DNA from: an uncultured Senegalimassilia sp.
GTDB lineage: Bacteria > Actinomycetota > Coriobacteriia > Coriobacteriales > Eggerthellaceae
Direction: 5' to 3'
Length of the DNA: 42,376 nt
Assembly: GCF_902464545.1 (NCBI RefSeq)
Contig: NZ_CABQJR010000023.1
Location: 1-42,376 of the forward strand
In this document: piece after piece, positions 15,168-23,091 of the stretch
Layout: every line of letters begins with the position of its first letter
Position numbering within the stretch: position 1 is the stretch's first letter
Notes under the pieces: generated by a model
What the model was told of the DNA's origin: nothing
Seen by the model: only the letters and a program-made list of their open reading frames with translations
Database searches by the model: none
Program-made: the position numbers and the translations under genes

Positions 15168-15920
15168 ATGACCGACGAGAACAAGGTTGCGGAAATCGTT
15201 TCCGCAGATGAGAAGGTTGCTGGCTGCGCCGGAGCGGGCGCGACCCCGTCGCGCAAGCGCAGCTGCCGCAAGGTGACGGCGGTTACGGCCACCGTGGCCG
15301 TGGTGCTGGTAGCGGCCGGGGCGGGTTTCATGGTGTGGCATGAGCAGCCCAGCTTCTGCAACGCGATCTGCCACACGCCCATGGACGGCTACTTGACCAC
15401 CTACGAGTCCACGCCGGGCGAGGCCGCCACGGACAAGTGGGGCAACCAGGTCGCCGACGCGTCCAGCATGCTGGCGCCGGTGCACGCTCAGGAGGGCATC
15501 ACGTGCGTGGGCTGCCACGTGCCGCAGATGTCCGAGCAGGTCACCGAGGGTTTGGGCTGGCTGACCGGCAGCTACAGCGTCGTGCAGACCGCTGATGAGC
15601 GCTTCGTGCCCGAGGAGAAGTCGCTGTCCGACCTGACCGCGGCGCGCGGCATCGCCAGCGAGGCGTTCTGCCTGAACTCGGGTTGCCACGTCAACGACGA
15701 CGGCTCCGCCATGACGCGCGACGACCTGGTGGAGAAGACCAGCTACATGAAGCGCAACCCGCACGTGCAGGAGCACGGCGAGGTCGCCTGCAGCGAGTGC
15801 CACAAGGCGCACCGCGCGTCCACCGTGTACTGCAGCAAGTGCCACAGCGACGCCACCATCCCCGATGGCTGGATTAGCTACAAGGAAGCCGAGGCCCTCG
15901 AGCCCACGGCGGTCGAGTAG
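15168..15920 (+). CDS. Membrane-anchored pentahaem cytochrome c, NapC/NrfH-like
   Basis: Electron-transfer partner of the flavoenzyme just upstream. The 250-residue protein has a Lys/Arg-rich cytoplasmic start, one anchor at about 36-58 and five haem sites: C64-x3-CH, C113-x2-CH, C168-x4-CH, C208-x2-CH and C222-x2-CH. The order and the two unusual spacings match the 6157-6858 protein exactly. Nearby conserved residues HTPMDGYLTTYE and RNPH are also shared; some of these His residues probably serve as distal ligands. A GGAGG site overlaps the end of the upstream gene. A strong terminator follows. Confidence 0.88.
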   Translation: MTDENKVAEIVSADEKVAGCAGAGATPSRKRSCRKVTAVTATVAVVLVAAGAGFMVWHEQPSFCNAICHTPMDGYLTTYESTPGEAATDKWGNQVADASSMLAPVHAQEGITCVGCHVPQMSEQVTEGLGWLTGSYSVVQTADERFVPEEKSLSDLTAARGIASEAFCLNSGCHVNDDGSAMTRDDLVEKTSYMKRNPHVQEHGEVACSECHKAHRASTVYCSKCHSDATIPDGWISYKEAEALEPTAVE

Positions 15921-15966
15921 GAAAGGAGCACGCCCGCGAGCGTGCTGCGAGTCCACCCCGCTTGCA

Positions 15967-16000
15967 AGCCCCTGCCGGGAATCCCAGCAGGGGCTTTTTT
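15967..16000 (+). terminator. Rho-independent terminator of the flavoenzyme/cytochrome operon
   Basis: The stem AGCCCCTGC/GCAGGGGCT with an 11-nt loop ends in TTTTTT. It lies 47 bases after the cytochrome stop codon. Confidence 0.92.
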
Positions 16001-16020
16001 GCTGCCAGGTGAACAGGGGG

Positions 16021-16108
16021 GCGTGAACAGGGGACGGAGGTGTGTTCACGCTAGCCCTTTGGGAGCGCGGCGCATCGCCGTGAACACACCTCCGTCCCCT
16101 GTTCACGC
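16021..16108 (+). repeat. Palindromic element, family I, copy 2
   Basis: Perfect 30-bp arms (16021-16050, 16079-16108) and a 28-nt loop differing from copy 1 at two bases. A truncated extra GGTGAACAGGGG lies immediately before it (16009-16020), as if an arm had been partly duplicated. Orientation +. Confidence 0.9.
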
Positions 16109-16257
16109 GCGTTCATCTTTGCCACCTAATCGTTACCGTGAGCGTTGCGATTTCTCCGGTAAACGGCGTGCGGTAGCGGTACACTGACAATAGCTGTAAC
16201 GGTGCGGGCTTCGTCAGGGGAAACCGCAAAGTCCGCTCATGTGAAGGGGGTGCCGCC

Positions 16258-17421
16258 ATGGCGGTCAATCGTTTCGTGCTCAACAACATCTCGTATCACG
16301 GTGCCGGTGCGATCGGGGAGATTCCCGGCGAAATCGCGCGCCGCGGCTTCGCGAAGGCGTTCGTGTGCTCCGACCCTGACCTGGTGAGATTCGGCGTCAC
16401 GGGCAAGGTGACGGCTAAGCTCGACGAGGCAGGCATCCCGTGGGAGCTCTACGACCAGATCAAGCCCAACCCCACCATCAAAAACGTGCAGGACGGCGTG
16501 GCTGCGTTCAAGGCTTCCGGCGCCGACATGATCGTCGCCGTGGGCGGCGGTTCGGCTATGGATACCGCCAAGGGCATCGGCATCATCGCGGAGAACCCCG
16601 AGTTCGCCGACGTGGTCTCGCTTGAAGGCGTCGCGCCCACGAAGAACCACGCCACGTTCACCATCGCCGTCCCCACCACGGCGGGCACGGCAGCCGAGGT
16701 CACCATCAACTATGTGATCACCGACCCGGAAAAGGTGCGCAAGTTCGTGTGCGTCGACGTCAACGATATCCCCGACGTGGCGGTGGTCGACCCCGACATG
16801 ATGGCCAGCATGCCGGCGGGCCTGACCGCGGCCACGGGCATGGACGCGCTCACGCACGCCATCGAGGGCTACACCACGAAGGGCGCGTGGGAGCTGTCCG
16901 ACATGTTCCATCTGAAGGCCATCGAGCTGATCTCGAAGAACCTGCGCGCGGCATACGCCGAGGCGAAGTCGGGCAAGCCGGGCGCCGGCCGCGAGGGCAT
17001 GGCGCTTGGCCAGTACGTCGCCGGCATGGGCTTCTCCAACGTCGGCCTGGGCATCGATCATGCCATGGCGCATACGCTGTCGGCGCACTACGACACGCCG
17101 CACGGCGTGGCGTGCGCAATGCTGTTGCCAGTGGCCATGGAGTTCAACAAGCCGGTGTGCGCCGAGCGTCTGGTTGACGTGGCGCGCGCTATGGGCGTCG
17201 ACGTTGCGGGTATGAGCACGGAAGAGGCCGCCGATGCGGCCATCGCCGCCGTGCGCCAGCTGTCCGCTGACGTGGAGATTCCGCACACTTGCAACGGTTT
17301 GGTGGCGGAAGACCTCGAGCAGCTGGCAACCGACGCCATGGCCGACGCCTGCTTCCCGGGCAATCCCCGCGAAGCCGACCACGCCCAGGTGGTCGACCTG
17401 TTCCGCAAGGTGATGGCGTAA
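16258..17421 (+). CDS. fucO: Lactaldehyde reductase / iron-containing alcohol dehydrogenase
   Basis: Group III iron-dependent alcohol dehydrogenase that interconverts lactaldehyde and 1,2-propanediol with NAD(H). The product has 387 residues and follows E. coli FucO closely through ILN-type start, GGGSAMDTAKGIGII (nucleotide-binding loop, about 96-110) and PTTAGTAAEVTINYVITD. The metal ligands are seen as Asp196, His200, His268 and His282, with the same spacing as in FucO. The gene is monocistronic: an upstream family I repeat and a downstream terminator isolate it. A 58-bp copy of its 3' end lies at 18816-18873. Activity on other short alcohols is possible. Confidence 0.9.
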   Translation: MAVNRFVLNNISYHGAGAIGEIPGEIARRGFAKAFVCSDPDLVRFGVTGKVTAKLDEAGIPWELYDQIKPNPTIKNVQDGVAAFKASGADMIVAVGGGSAMDTAKGIGIIAENPEFADVVSLEGVAPTKNHATFTIAVPTTAGTAAEVTINYVITDPEKVRKFVCVDVNDIPDVAVVDPDMMASMPAGLTAATGMDALTHAIEGYTTKGAWELSDMFHLKAIELISKNLRAAYAEAKSGKPGAGREGMALGQYVAGMGFSNVGLGIDHAMAHTLSAHYDTPHGVACAMLLPVAMEFNKPVCAERLVDVARAMGVDVAGMSTEEAADAAIAAVRQLSADVEIPHTCNGLVAEDLEQLATDAMADACFPGNPREADHAQVVDLFRKVMA

Positions 17422-17527
17422 GGTTGCGTTTCCGGGTGCGGCCTCATGGATAAGACTGCGCGCGAAGGGTCGTAAACGCAGGAGAGCGTGAGTACGCCGC
17501 CAAAGGGCCAGCAGTTTGAGCGACGGT

Positions 17528-17566
17528 AAGGGCCAGCAACTCGTTTCGAGTTGCTGGCCCTTTTTT
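17528..17566 (+). terminator. Rho-independent terminator after fucO
   Basis: A perfect 14-bp stem (GGGCCAGCAACTCG and its complement) with loop TTT is followed by TTTTTT. An upstream segment (17495-17513) can pair with the 3' arm instead, giving a competing 19-bp duplex with a 3-nt bulge. Confidence 0.92.
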
Positions 17567-17847
17567 GGCGGCGAAGCGGTGTGGGCGCCGATGACGTCAC
17601 GGTGGTGCGTCGGTGGGGTCGCCACGATGTGCTTGTTCGAGCTGCATGTTCGATATCGAGCTCGGTCTGGTGCTGCTTTGGGGTTTTGCGGCGCGGCGCG
17701 GGTTTCCGCTTTGCGGCCCAAGATGTCCTTTTCGCTATGGGGCGTGCCAATTACCAGGAGAAACCGTTCGTCGATGAAGTCATTTCGGCAATCTTGGGCA
17801 TAGCTGTGCGTTTGCTATGCTGAAGCCCCCCAATTGAAGGAGGCGAC

Positions 17848-18324
17848 ATGCGCAAGAACGGCAACATGCTTGAATGGGCAATTGAGGTTGCGGTGGTCGT
17901 TGCAATCGTGCTCTTGCTGATGGGAGCATGCTTTTGGGTGGTTCCGCATCTTCAGAAAATGGATCGCTCAGCGTCGCCTACGTTCTCGGTCTTTGACGCC
18001 GAAGATGCACAATCGAAAAGGGGAAGCGTTCCGCAATCCGACGATATGGTTGGCGGTATCGACGATGTGGTCTTTCATGGTAAAGGGGTTGTGACGTCTT
18101 TGGACGCCGCCGCGCTCATTGCGTGCATTCGCATAACGTCAGAGGATTCTTATGGTCTTGAGCAAGGCGGAGAATATCGCTTCAATTTCGATGAGCGCTT
18201 CGAGCAAGTAAAGCTTACGCTCGATGGTATCGATGTTGGCAGCGTTGTGGATTTTCGCTATCGAGCCATTACCTGCGACAAGGAAGGAACCCTCGTGGGC
18301 GAGTTCATTACGCTGGCGCTATAG
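17848..18324 (+). CDS. Membrane-anchored hypothetical protein
   Basis: A 158-residue product that I do not recognise. A short basic N-terminus is followed by one hydrophobic segment at about residues 9-32 (WAIEVAVVVAIVLLLMGACF), then an extracytoplasmic domain of about 125 residues rich in Asp and Val without Cys motifs. AAGGAGG lies at the right distance from the start. Base composition is lower in GC than neighbouring genes, which may indicate a more recent arrival. It stands alone between the fucO terminator and a repeat. A secreted beta-rich domain is plausible from its alternating hydrophobic pattern, but this is inference. Confidence 0.7.
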   Translation: MRKNGNMLEWAIEVAVVVAIVLLLMGACFWVVPHLQKMDRSASPTFSVFDAEDAQSKRGSVPQSDDMVGGIDDVVFHGKGVVTSLDAAALIACIRITSEDSYGLEQGGEYRFNFDERFEQVKLTLDGIDVGSVVDFRYRAITCDKEGTLVGEFITLAL

Positions 18325-18815
18325 GCTGCGGAAGGGTTTCGCGGTGCCGCTTGTGTTTGGGTGAACAGGGTGGTGCGGCGCTTCCGGGGGTGTCTGCGGT
18401 GCTCGTGGCCGAAAATGCGAGAGATGCGCAACTGCGGGAGGGTTCGATAGGGTACCCGTGTGCAGTTGGGCAGCAAATGCGGCGTTCAAGGTCGATTTCG
18501 CCGCATCGAGACCCGGATTCGGCTCCAATCCGGGTCGTGTCGGTGCAACGCTCGGTTTTTTGTCCATCACGCGGTCTTTTACCAAGCGTGTTGCCCTCGA
18601 AGGGTCGCGTCCGTCGGGCGAGATTAGCTTTGGGGTGCTCTTGCGTGCTTCAAAGCGCGGACAGCAAACGCGTCAGGCGAACGAGGGGCGTCGGGCGAAC
18701 AGGGGACGGAGGTGTGTTCACGACAGCGCGTTGCGCTCCCGAAGGGTTAGCGTGAACACACCTCCGTCCCCTGTTCGCCGTCTGCGGCAACCGACAGCCG
18801 GCAACTTGCAGCTTT
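18325..18815. other. Gene-free stretch holding repeat copy 3
   Basis: No supported gene. A possible decayed family I end (GTGAACAGGG) occurs at 18361. Otherwise the only structure seen is the complete element at 18694-18779. Confidence 0.5.
18694..18779 (-). repeat. Palindromic element, family I, copy 3
   Basis: Perfect 29-bp arms (18694-18722, 18751-18779). Both outer ends read GCGAACAG rather than GTGAACAG when viewed inward, a change made on both arms that keeps pairing. The 28-nt loop matches the other copies only as its reverse complement, so this copy is inverted. It ends 36 bases before the fucO tail copy. Confidence 0.9.
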
Positions 18816-18868
18816 GCGAAGCAGATCACGCCCAGGTGGTCGACATGTTCCGCAAGGTCATGGCGTAA
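18816..18868 (+). pseudogene. Remnant of a second fucO-like 3' end
   Basis: The 58 bases 18816-18873 match 17369-17426 (last 17 codons, stop and five following bases of fucO) at 54 positions. In frame it reads EADHAQVVDMFRKVMA against EADHAQVVDLFRKVMA. Nothing upstream continues the homology; it begins just after the family I repeat. It is a leftover of a deleted paralogue or a short duplication. Confidence 0.85.
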
Positions 18869-18941
18869 GGTTGTTGGCGCTAGCCCCGAGCCGAGGCGCT
18901 GGTGCAAGACCAGAATGGCTGCGATAAAGGCATAACCTACT

Positions 18942-18979
18942 AGGGGTTGGCCCCGGAAAAACTCCGGGGCCGACCCCTT
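18942..18979. terminator. Strong hairpin between the fucO remnant and the SPFH gene
   Basis: A 16-bp stem (18942-18957 with 18963-18978, one G-T pair) and loop AAAAC, followed by TCTCGTTTG. It could end transcripts arriving from either side; the minus-strand SPFH gene ends at 19055. Confidence 0.8.
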
Positions 18980-19054
18980 CTCGTTTGTTAACGATTCTCA
19001 TGTGGGCTGCAGTGCATTTCGGTGGCCCTTGGGCGGATCGAATCCGGGTTTGGC

Positions 19055-20005
19055 TTAGGCCTCGAACGGGTTGCCTTCGCCCTCGGGTTTCTGCTGGGCG
19101 GCTTGCGCTGCAAGGATGTCCGGGAGGATCGAGGAGGAACCCTCGAAGCCTGACGGGAGCAGGATGGTCGAGGCCTTGCCGGATTCGGCGAACGACCCCA
19201 TCATCTCCACCCACTGGGTGTACGTGAACAGGTCGTTCGCCTCCTTCGCGGACACGCCGGAGGACTTGATCACGTCGAGCGATGCGGCGATGCCGTCGGC
19301 GATGGCCTTGCGCTGGTTCGCGATGCCGATGCCCGTCTGCTCCATGGCCTCGGCCTGGGCGCGCGCCGCCACGACGGTCTTGGTGCGCTCGGCCTCGGCA
19401 AGCGCCTTCGCCGCCTCCTGGTCGCGCTGCGCGGAGTTGATCGCGTTCATTGAGCGCTCGACGTCCTTCGGCAGCTCGATGTCGGTGATGAGCGTGGTGA
19501 TGATGTCGTAGCCGTAGCCCGCCATGAGCTCCGTCACGGAGTCCTTCACGTTCTGTGCGATGAGGTCCTTGTTGTCGAACACCTCGTCAAGCGTGTAGCT
19601 GGGGATGGCCGAGCGCAGCGCGTCGGCGATGTAGCTTTCCATCTGGTCGATGGGGTTGCTCAGGATGTAGTAGCTGCGGTAAACGCCCGACTGCTCGACG
19701 GTCTGGGCGGGCATCTGGTCGACGCGGAACTGGACCGAGACCGCCGTGCCGATGGTCACGTTGTCCTTGGTCTTGCCGTTGAGCGAGTAGCGCGCCTCCT
19801 GCGTGCGCAGGTTGACCTCGGCGGCGCGGCGCTCGATGATTGGGATCAGGAAGTGGAGGCCCGGCTGCACGATGCGGTTGAACTTGCCGAGGCGCTCGAT
19901 GATGGACGCCTCCTGTTGCCGCACGACGAACAGCATCGGTGAGCCGGCGACCGCGGACCCGACGGCAGCGATGACGAACAGGATGAGCAGGGTAAGTACG
20001 ATCAT
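19055..20005 (-). CDS. SPFH/Band 7 membrane protein (stomatin/QmcA-like)
   Basis: A membrane scaffold protein of the stomatin-prohibitin group. The start MIVLTLLILF at 20005 follows AAGGAAG and begins a single membrane anchor (about residues 2-22). The Band 7 core follows, with QQEASIIERLGKF, then LHFLIPIIER at about 50-60. The C-terminal third has a long Ala/Glu/Arg-rich coiled coil (AKALAEAERTKTVVAARAQA). Its 316 residues are a normal length. These proteins form oligomeric membrane rings; no NfeD or protease partner is adjacent. It lies downstream of and on the same strand as the second LuxR gene, 90 bases away, so readthrough is possible. Confidence 0.88.
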   Translation of the reverse strand: MIVLTLLILFVIAAVGSAVAGSPMLFVVRQQEASIIERLGKFNRIVQPGLHFLIPIIERRAAEVNLRTQEARYSLNGKTKDNVTIGTAVSVQFRVDQMPAQTVEQSGVYRSYYILSNPIDQMESYIADALRSAIPSYTLDEVFDNKDLIAQNVKDSVTELMAGYGYDIITTLITDIELPKDVERSMNAINSAQRDQEAAKALAEAERTKTVVAARAQAEAMEQTGIGIANQRKAIADGIAASLDVIKSSGVSAKEANDLFTYTQWVEMMGSFAESGKASTILLPSGFEGSSSILPDILAAQAAQQKPEGEGNPFEA

Positions 20006-20095
20006 GGTGCTTCCTTTCTGCTTGGATGAGCTGATTCTACCGGATAGGGGCGCCCGGCAACGTAAAATCTCGCGCACGTCTCGTTCGCGAATGCT

Positions 20096-21661
20096 TTATC
20101 CTGCCTGGTCGACCTGCTTTTGTACGAGCGCCGTGAGCTCTTTCTTGCTGTGCACGTCCAGCTTGGCGTAGATGCTGCGGGTGTGGGCTCGGATGGTGTA
20201 GATCGACACCACTTCGCGGTCGGCGATCTCTTGGGCGGTCCGGCCGCGCGCCAGGCCAAGGAACACCTCGGTTTCACGGGCGGACAGGCCCGCGGCGCGC
20301 GCGACTTCCTCGCAAGCAAGCTTCCATCGGCCCGGTTGCCTAGCTGCGCCGATACCCGAAGCATCGTTCGCCGAGTCCGCGCCGCCCTCGTCCACGGGCA
20401 GCAGCATGCCGTTGATCTGCTTCTCGGAGAAGACGAACAGCACATCGATGAGCACAGCCACGCCGATCAGGGCGATGATGGCCTTCATCGCGTTTTCCGA
20501 GATGTGCGACGCTTGATACGCCATGGCCAAAAGACTTGCCACGAGCGTGCCGCCCGACAACGCCGCATTGCCGAACGCCACGATGCGCAGCGCGCCGCCG
20601 CGCCACTGATACACCAGGTAATACAGCATGGCCCACACCACCATGTTGTAGCACGTGCACACTACCCAGGCGCCCGACGCCACGGCGGGCGTGTTCAAGG
20701 AGAACATAGCGATGCACACGATGAGCACCGTCAGCGCACAGGCGGCAACGGAGTACATTTTGGCGAATCCGTCGCGTCGGGATTTCGCGAGCAGCACGGC
20801 GGCCATGATGGCGATCATGAGCGGGACCTCGATGAGCTGCGAAACCACGTTCGCGCCGATAGCGTACATAGGCGGCACGCTGATCAGCACATATGCGCGA
20901 ATCAGCTCAAGCGCCGTGGAGCACAGGCCGATGGAGGCGAGCAGCACCCAGAATCTGCGCGTCAGCTTCACCGGAGTGGCGAGCACCTGTTTCTCGCCGC
21001 GCACGTCCTTGCGGCGTATGCAGAAGAGCGCCGCCCCTATCACGGGCAGTGCGATGAACGCTGCGACGGCGATCGGCTGCGGGCAGCCGTTCAACACGAA
21101 GTAGATGGCAATCGAAAATAGCGTGCATTCGGCCAGCCGGTAGAGCGCGCGGTGGGGCGGCAGCGTGCCGAACAGGGCGGCGGCGCGTACGAACAGCATG
21201 GTGGTGCCGATGCCTGAGAGCACGCAGCCGGAGTTGAACAGCACGGTGAGCGCGGAGTGGGGGACGGCTGCGCCCAGCACTTCGCTACGCGCGTTGCAGA
21301 TGAGGAGTGTGCCCACAGCTGCCACAAGGCCGCCGATGAACGTGGTCCGGTTCTTCGCGACCCATTTGGAGAAGCGGTCGGCGAACAGCGCGACGAGCGA
21401 CAGCGTGATGAAGCATGCCAGCAGGTGCACGAGCATGAGGTTCTCGGTGATGTTGCTGTTGTCGGTCTCGTGCAGCCAGAACGATCCGGAGAACGCGATG
21501 GTGTTCCACGCGATCCAGCAGCCCAGGCCCAGATACGTCAAGCTGGGCGCCTGCCGGTCGATGGACGCAAGCGCCGTCGAGAATCGCTCGGAAACGCTCG
21601 CGGTCGCCTTCCCTTGCGCGCGCTGGTTCTGCGTTGTGTCGTCCTGTTCGCGAATTGCCAT
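20096..21661 (-). CDS. LuxR-family regulator with multi-spanning membrane N-terminus
   Basis: A 521-residue one-component regulator. Residues about 35-430 contain roughly twelve hydrophobic helices; the C-terminus is a LuxR helix-turn-helix (AAGLSARETEVFLGLARGRT, then VSIYTIRAHTRSIYAKLDVH). Unlike the 626-residue paralogue it has only a short linker between the two halves. It is divergent from the unknown gene at 21966 and the molybdoenzyme cluster beyond it, the arrangement usual for regulators of such clusters, so that cluster is its likely target. Palindromic sites at 21857-21903 between the divergent genes are candidate binding sites. Confidence 0.88.
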   Translation of the reverse strand: MAIREQDDTTQNQRAQGKATASVSERFSTALASIDRQAPSLTYLGLGCWIAWNTIAFSGSFWLHETDNSNITENLMLVHLLACFITLSLVALFADRFSKWVAKNRTTFIGGLVAAVGTLLICNARSEVLGAAVPHSALTVLFNSGCVLSGIGTTMLFVRAAALFGTLPPHRALYRLAECTLFSIAIYFVLNGCPQPIAVAAFIALPVIGAALFCIRRKDVRGEKQVLATPVKLTRRFWVLLASIGLCSTALELIRAYVLISVPPMYAIGANVVSQLIEVPLMIAIMAAVLLAKSRRDGFAKMYSVAACALTVLIVCIAMFSLNTPAVASGAWVVCTCYNMVVWAMLYYLVYQWRGGALRIVAFGNAALSGGTLVASLLAMAYQASHISENAMKAIIALIGVAVLIDVLFVFSEKQINGMLLPVDEGGADSANDASGIGAARQPGRWKLACEEVARAAGLSARETEVFLGLARGRTAQEIADREVVSIYTIRAHTRSIYAKLDVHSKKELTALVQKQVDQAG

Positions 21662-21721
21662 ATCCCCCCGATTCCCGATTGGCTTTCGTGTTGTTGACCG
21701 GAAGAAGGTGTGACGCCACCG

Positions 21722-21808
21722 GGCGAACAGGGGACGGAGGTGTGTTCACGTGTTAGGCCCTTGGGAACCCGAGATTCCGCCGTGAACACACCTCCGTCCC
21801 CTGTTCAC
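21722..21808 (+). repeat. Palindromic element, family I, copy 4
   Basis: Arms 21722-21750 and 21781-21808 pair with one mismatch near the outer ends (GCGAACAG on the left, CTGTTCAC on the right). The 30-nt loop is the most diverged of the seven. If the LuxR promoter is at 21831-21836, this hairpin lies in the regulator mRNA leader. Confidence 0.88.
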
Positions 21809-21830
21809 GTGCCCCCTTCTTCGTCTACCT

Positions 21831-21910
21831 ATTCTAAACCCCTACGTCCATATTCGACTAGTTAACAACTGACCATACAGCGGTATCAACATCGTTAACT
21901 AGTGACGTAG
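21831..21910. promoter_or_regulatory. Divergent operator region with long symmetric repeat
   Basis: ACTAGTTAAC (21857-21866) and its exact complement GTTAACTAGT (21894-21903) are separated by 27 bases. An outer pair CTACGTC/GACGTAG and flanking AACCCC/GGGGTT extend the symmetry. On the minus strand TAGAAT (21831-21836) is a possible -10 box for the LuxR gene, with one arm adjoining its -35 position. The symmetry suggests regulator sites serving both divergent genes. Confidence 0.6.
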
Positions 21911-21965
21911 CTGGGGTTTTGCGGAAAACGTAAGGTGGTGACCGTTCCGAGACGAGGGGGTCATC

Positions 21966-22838
21966 ATGAATATCAAGAACAAGCCGCTGCCGAGGTTCGA
22001 GGTTCCGTCGAGCTACGAGAAGTATGCGGAAGGCGGCTATCTGATGGATGTGCGCGAACCCGAAGCCGACAGCTTCGGCGATCGCAAGCCCACCATCGCC
22101 TCGGGCGCGGGCGCTGCTGCCGTCGACCCCGCCGCCATCGCGCAGGGTGCGGGCGCGGATGCCGAATACGAGCTTCCCGACGCGCCCACGTTCGCTGATC
22201 GCGTGAACGCGGTGGTCATGTGCGTCGGCTCGCAGAACGCGTTGCGCGAAGCGCTGTACAAGACGCTGGCGTTCTGCCAGCAGCCCCATGAGTTCACAGA
22301 GGTAGAGGACTTCATCGCTCAGACCGACGAGTTCATCTACAGCCACATCATGCAGACGCCGTTCTCCATGATCCAGATGCTCATCGATGCCGGCGGCCTT
22401 TCGCAAACGCCGCTCGATGGCGAAGGCAGCCCCATCGCCGAGGAGCAGCTGGCGAACCTTTCCGAAGACGAGGCCGACGACCTGATCGCCACGTACCGCA
22501 TCCAGGCCACCGGCGCCGGCGTCGAAACCGTGCGCCTGCTGGCGCCCGAGCGTCGCATCGAGGCGCAGCTTTCCCTGCGTCCGCATCGCCGCGACACCTA
22601 TTTCGCCGTGCTCGATTTCTGCACGCAACCGCGCAAATTCCCGGAAATCGAGGCGCTCTTCAAGACCACTCCCGGCTTGTCGCAAGACATCGTGGCCGAT
22701 CATCACAAGCTTTCGCCCGACTTCTACGTCGATAAGCTCGACAAGGCCGGCGCGCTCGTGTGGCGCGGCGCCTGGGTCGCAACCGACGCGGGCAAGCGCA
22801 TGCTGCAAGCCCACAAACGCGAACAGGCAACCGCATAA
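21966..22838 (+). CDS. Unknown protein with two tandem winged-helix-like repeats
   Basis: A 290-residue protein I cannot assign to a family. Residues about 40-70 are an Ala/Gly-rich linker. Two related segments follow: 94-145 and 209-264. Each has the pattern R-x3-Y/L, FCxQPxxFxEvE (FCQQPHEFTEVEDFI and FCTQPRKFPEIEALF) and ends in AGGL or AGAL; the second continues VWRGAWVATDAGKRML, which looks like a winged-helix wing. An internally duplicated DNA-binding or protein-binding module is inferred. A GAGGGGG site precedes the start. It is the first gene divergent from the LuxR regulator and precedes the molybdoenzyme by 253 bases, so an accessory or regulatory role for that cluster is likely. Confidence 0.75.
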   Translation: MNIKNKPLPRFEVPSSYEKYAEGGYLMDVREPEADSFGDRKPTIASGAGAAAVDPAAIAQGAGADAEYELPDAPTFADRVNAVVMCVGSQNALREALYKTLAFCQQPHEFTEVEDFIAQTDEFIYSHIMQTPFSMIQMLIDAGGLSQTPLDGEGSPIAEEQLANLSEDEADDLIATYRIQATGAGVETVRLLAPERRIEAQLSLRPHRRDTYFAVLDFCTQPRKFPEIEALFKTTPGLSQDIVADHHKLSPDFYVDKLDKAGALVWRGAWVATDAGKRMLQAHKREQATA

Positions 22839-22915
22839 CCGCATCCGCCGGCGAGGCGGCTGGTTGCGGGCGCGCTGGGAACTCCCGCCAGCCCGCCGAT
22901 CGGCTCGCGGCCCCA

Positions 22916-23000
22916 CGTGAACAGGGGACGGAGGTGTGTTCACGTAGATGCGTCGCACTCCCAAACGGCCATTGTGAACACACCTCCGTCCCCTGTTCAC
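22916..23000 (-). repeat. Palindromic element, family I, copy 5
   Basis: Arms 22916-22944 and 22974-23000 with a 29-nt loop that matches the others only as reverse complement, so the element is inverted. It lies between the unknown gene and the molybdoenzyme, 91 bases before the start codon. Confidence 0.9.
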
Positions 23001-23091
23001 CCACCCCACCCGAAAAGCAATATGGCAGCAGGAGAAACCCGCTGCCTATCGCAATAGACGAGTAAGCAAGGATCAAAAGGAGGAGGAAGCT

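Noticed and set aside
13374..15920. Assignment of the flavoenzyme/cytochrome pair as the cardiac glycoside reductase itself
   Set aside because: The arrangement is shared by many paralogues in Eggerthellaceae and no substrate-specific residue could be verified.
13251..16106. A 951-residue frame antisense to the flavoenzyme/cytochrome operon
   Set aside because: Shadow of two well-supported genes; it also runs through the palindromic repeat.
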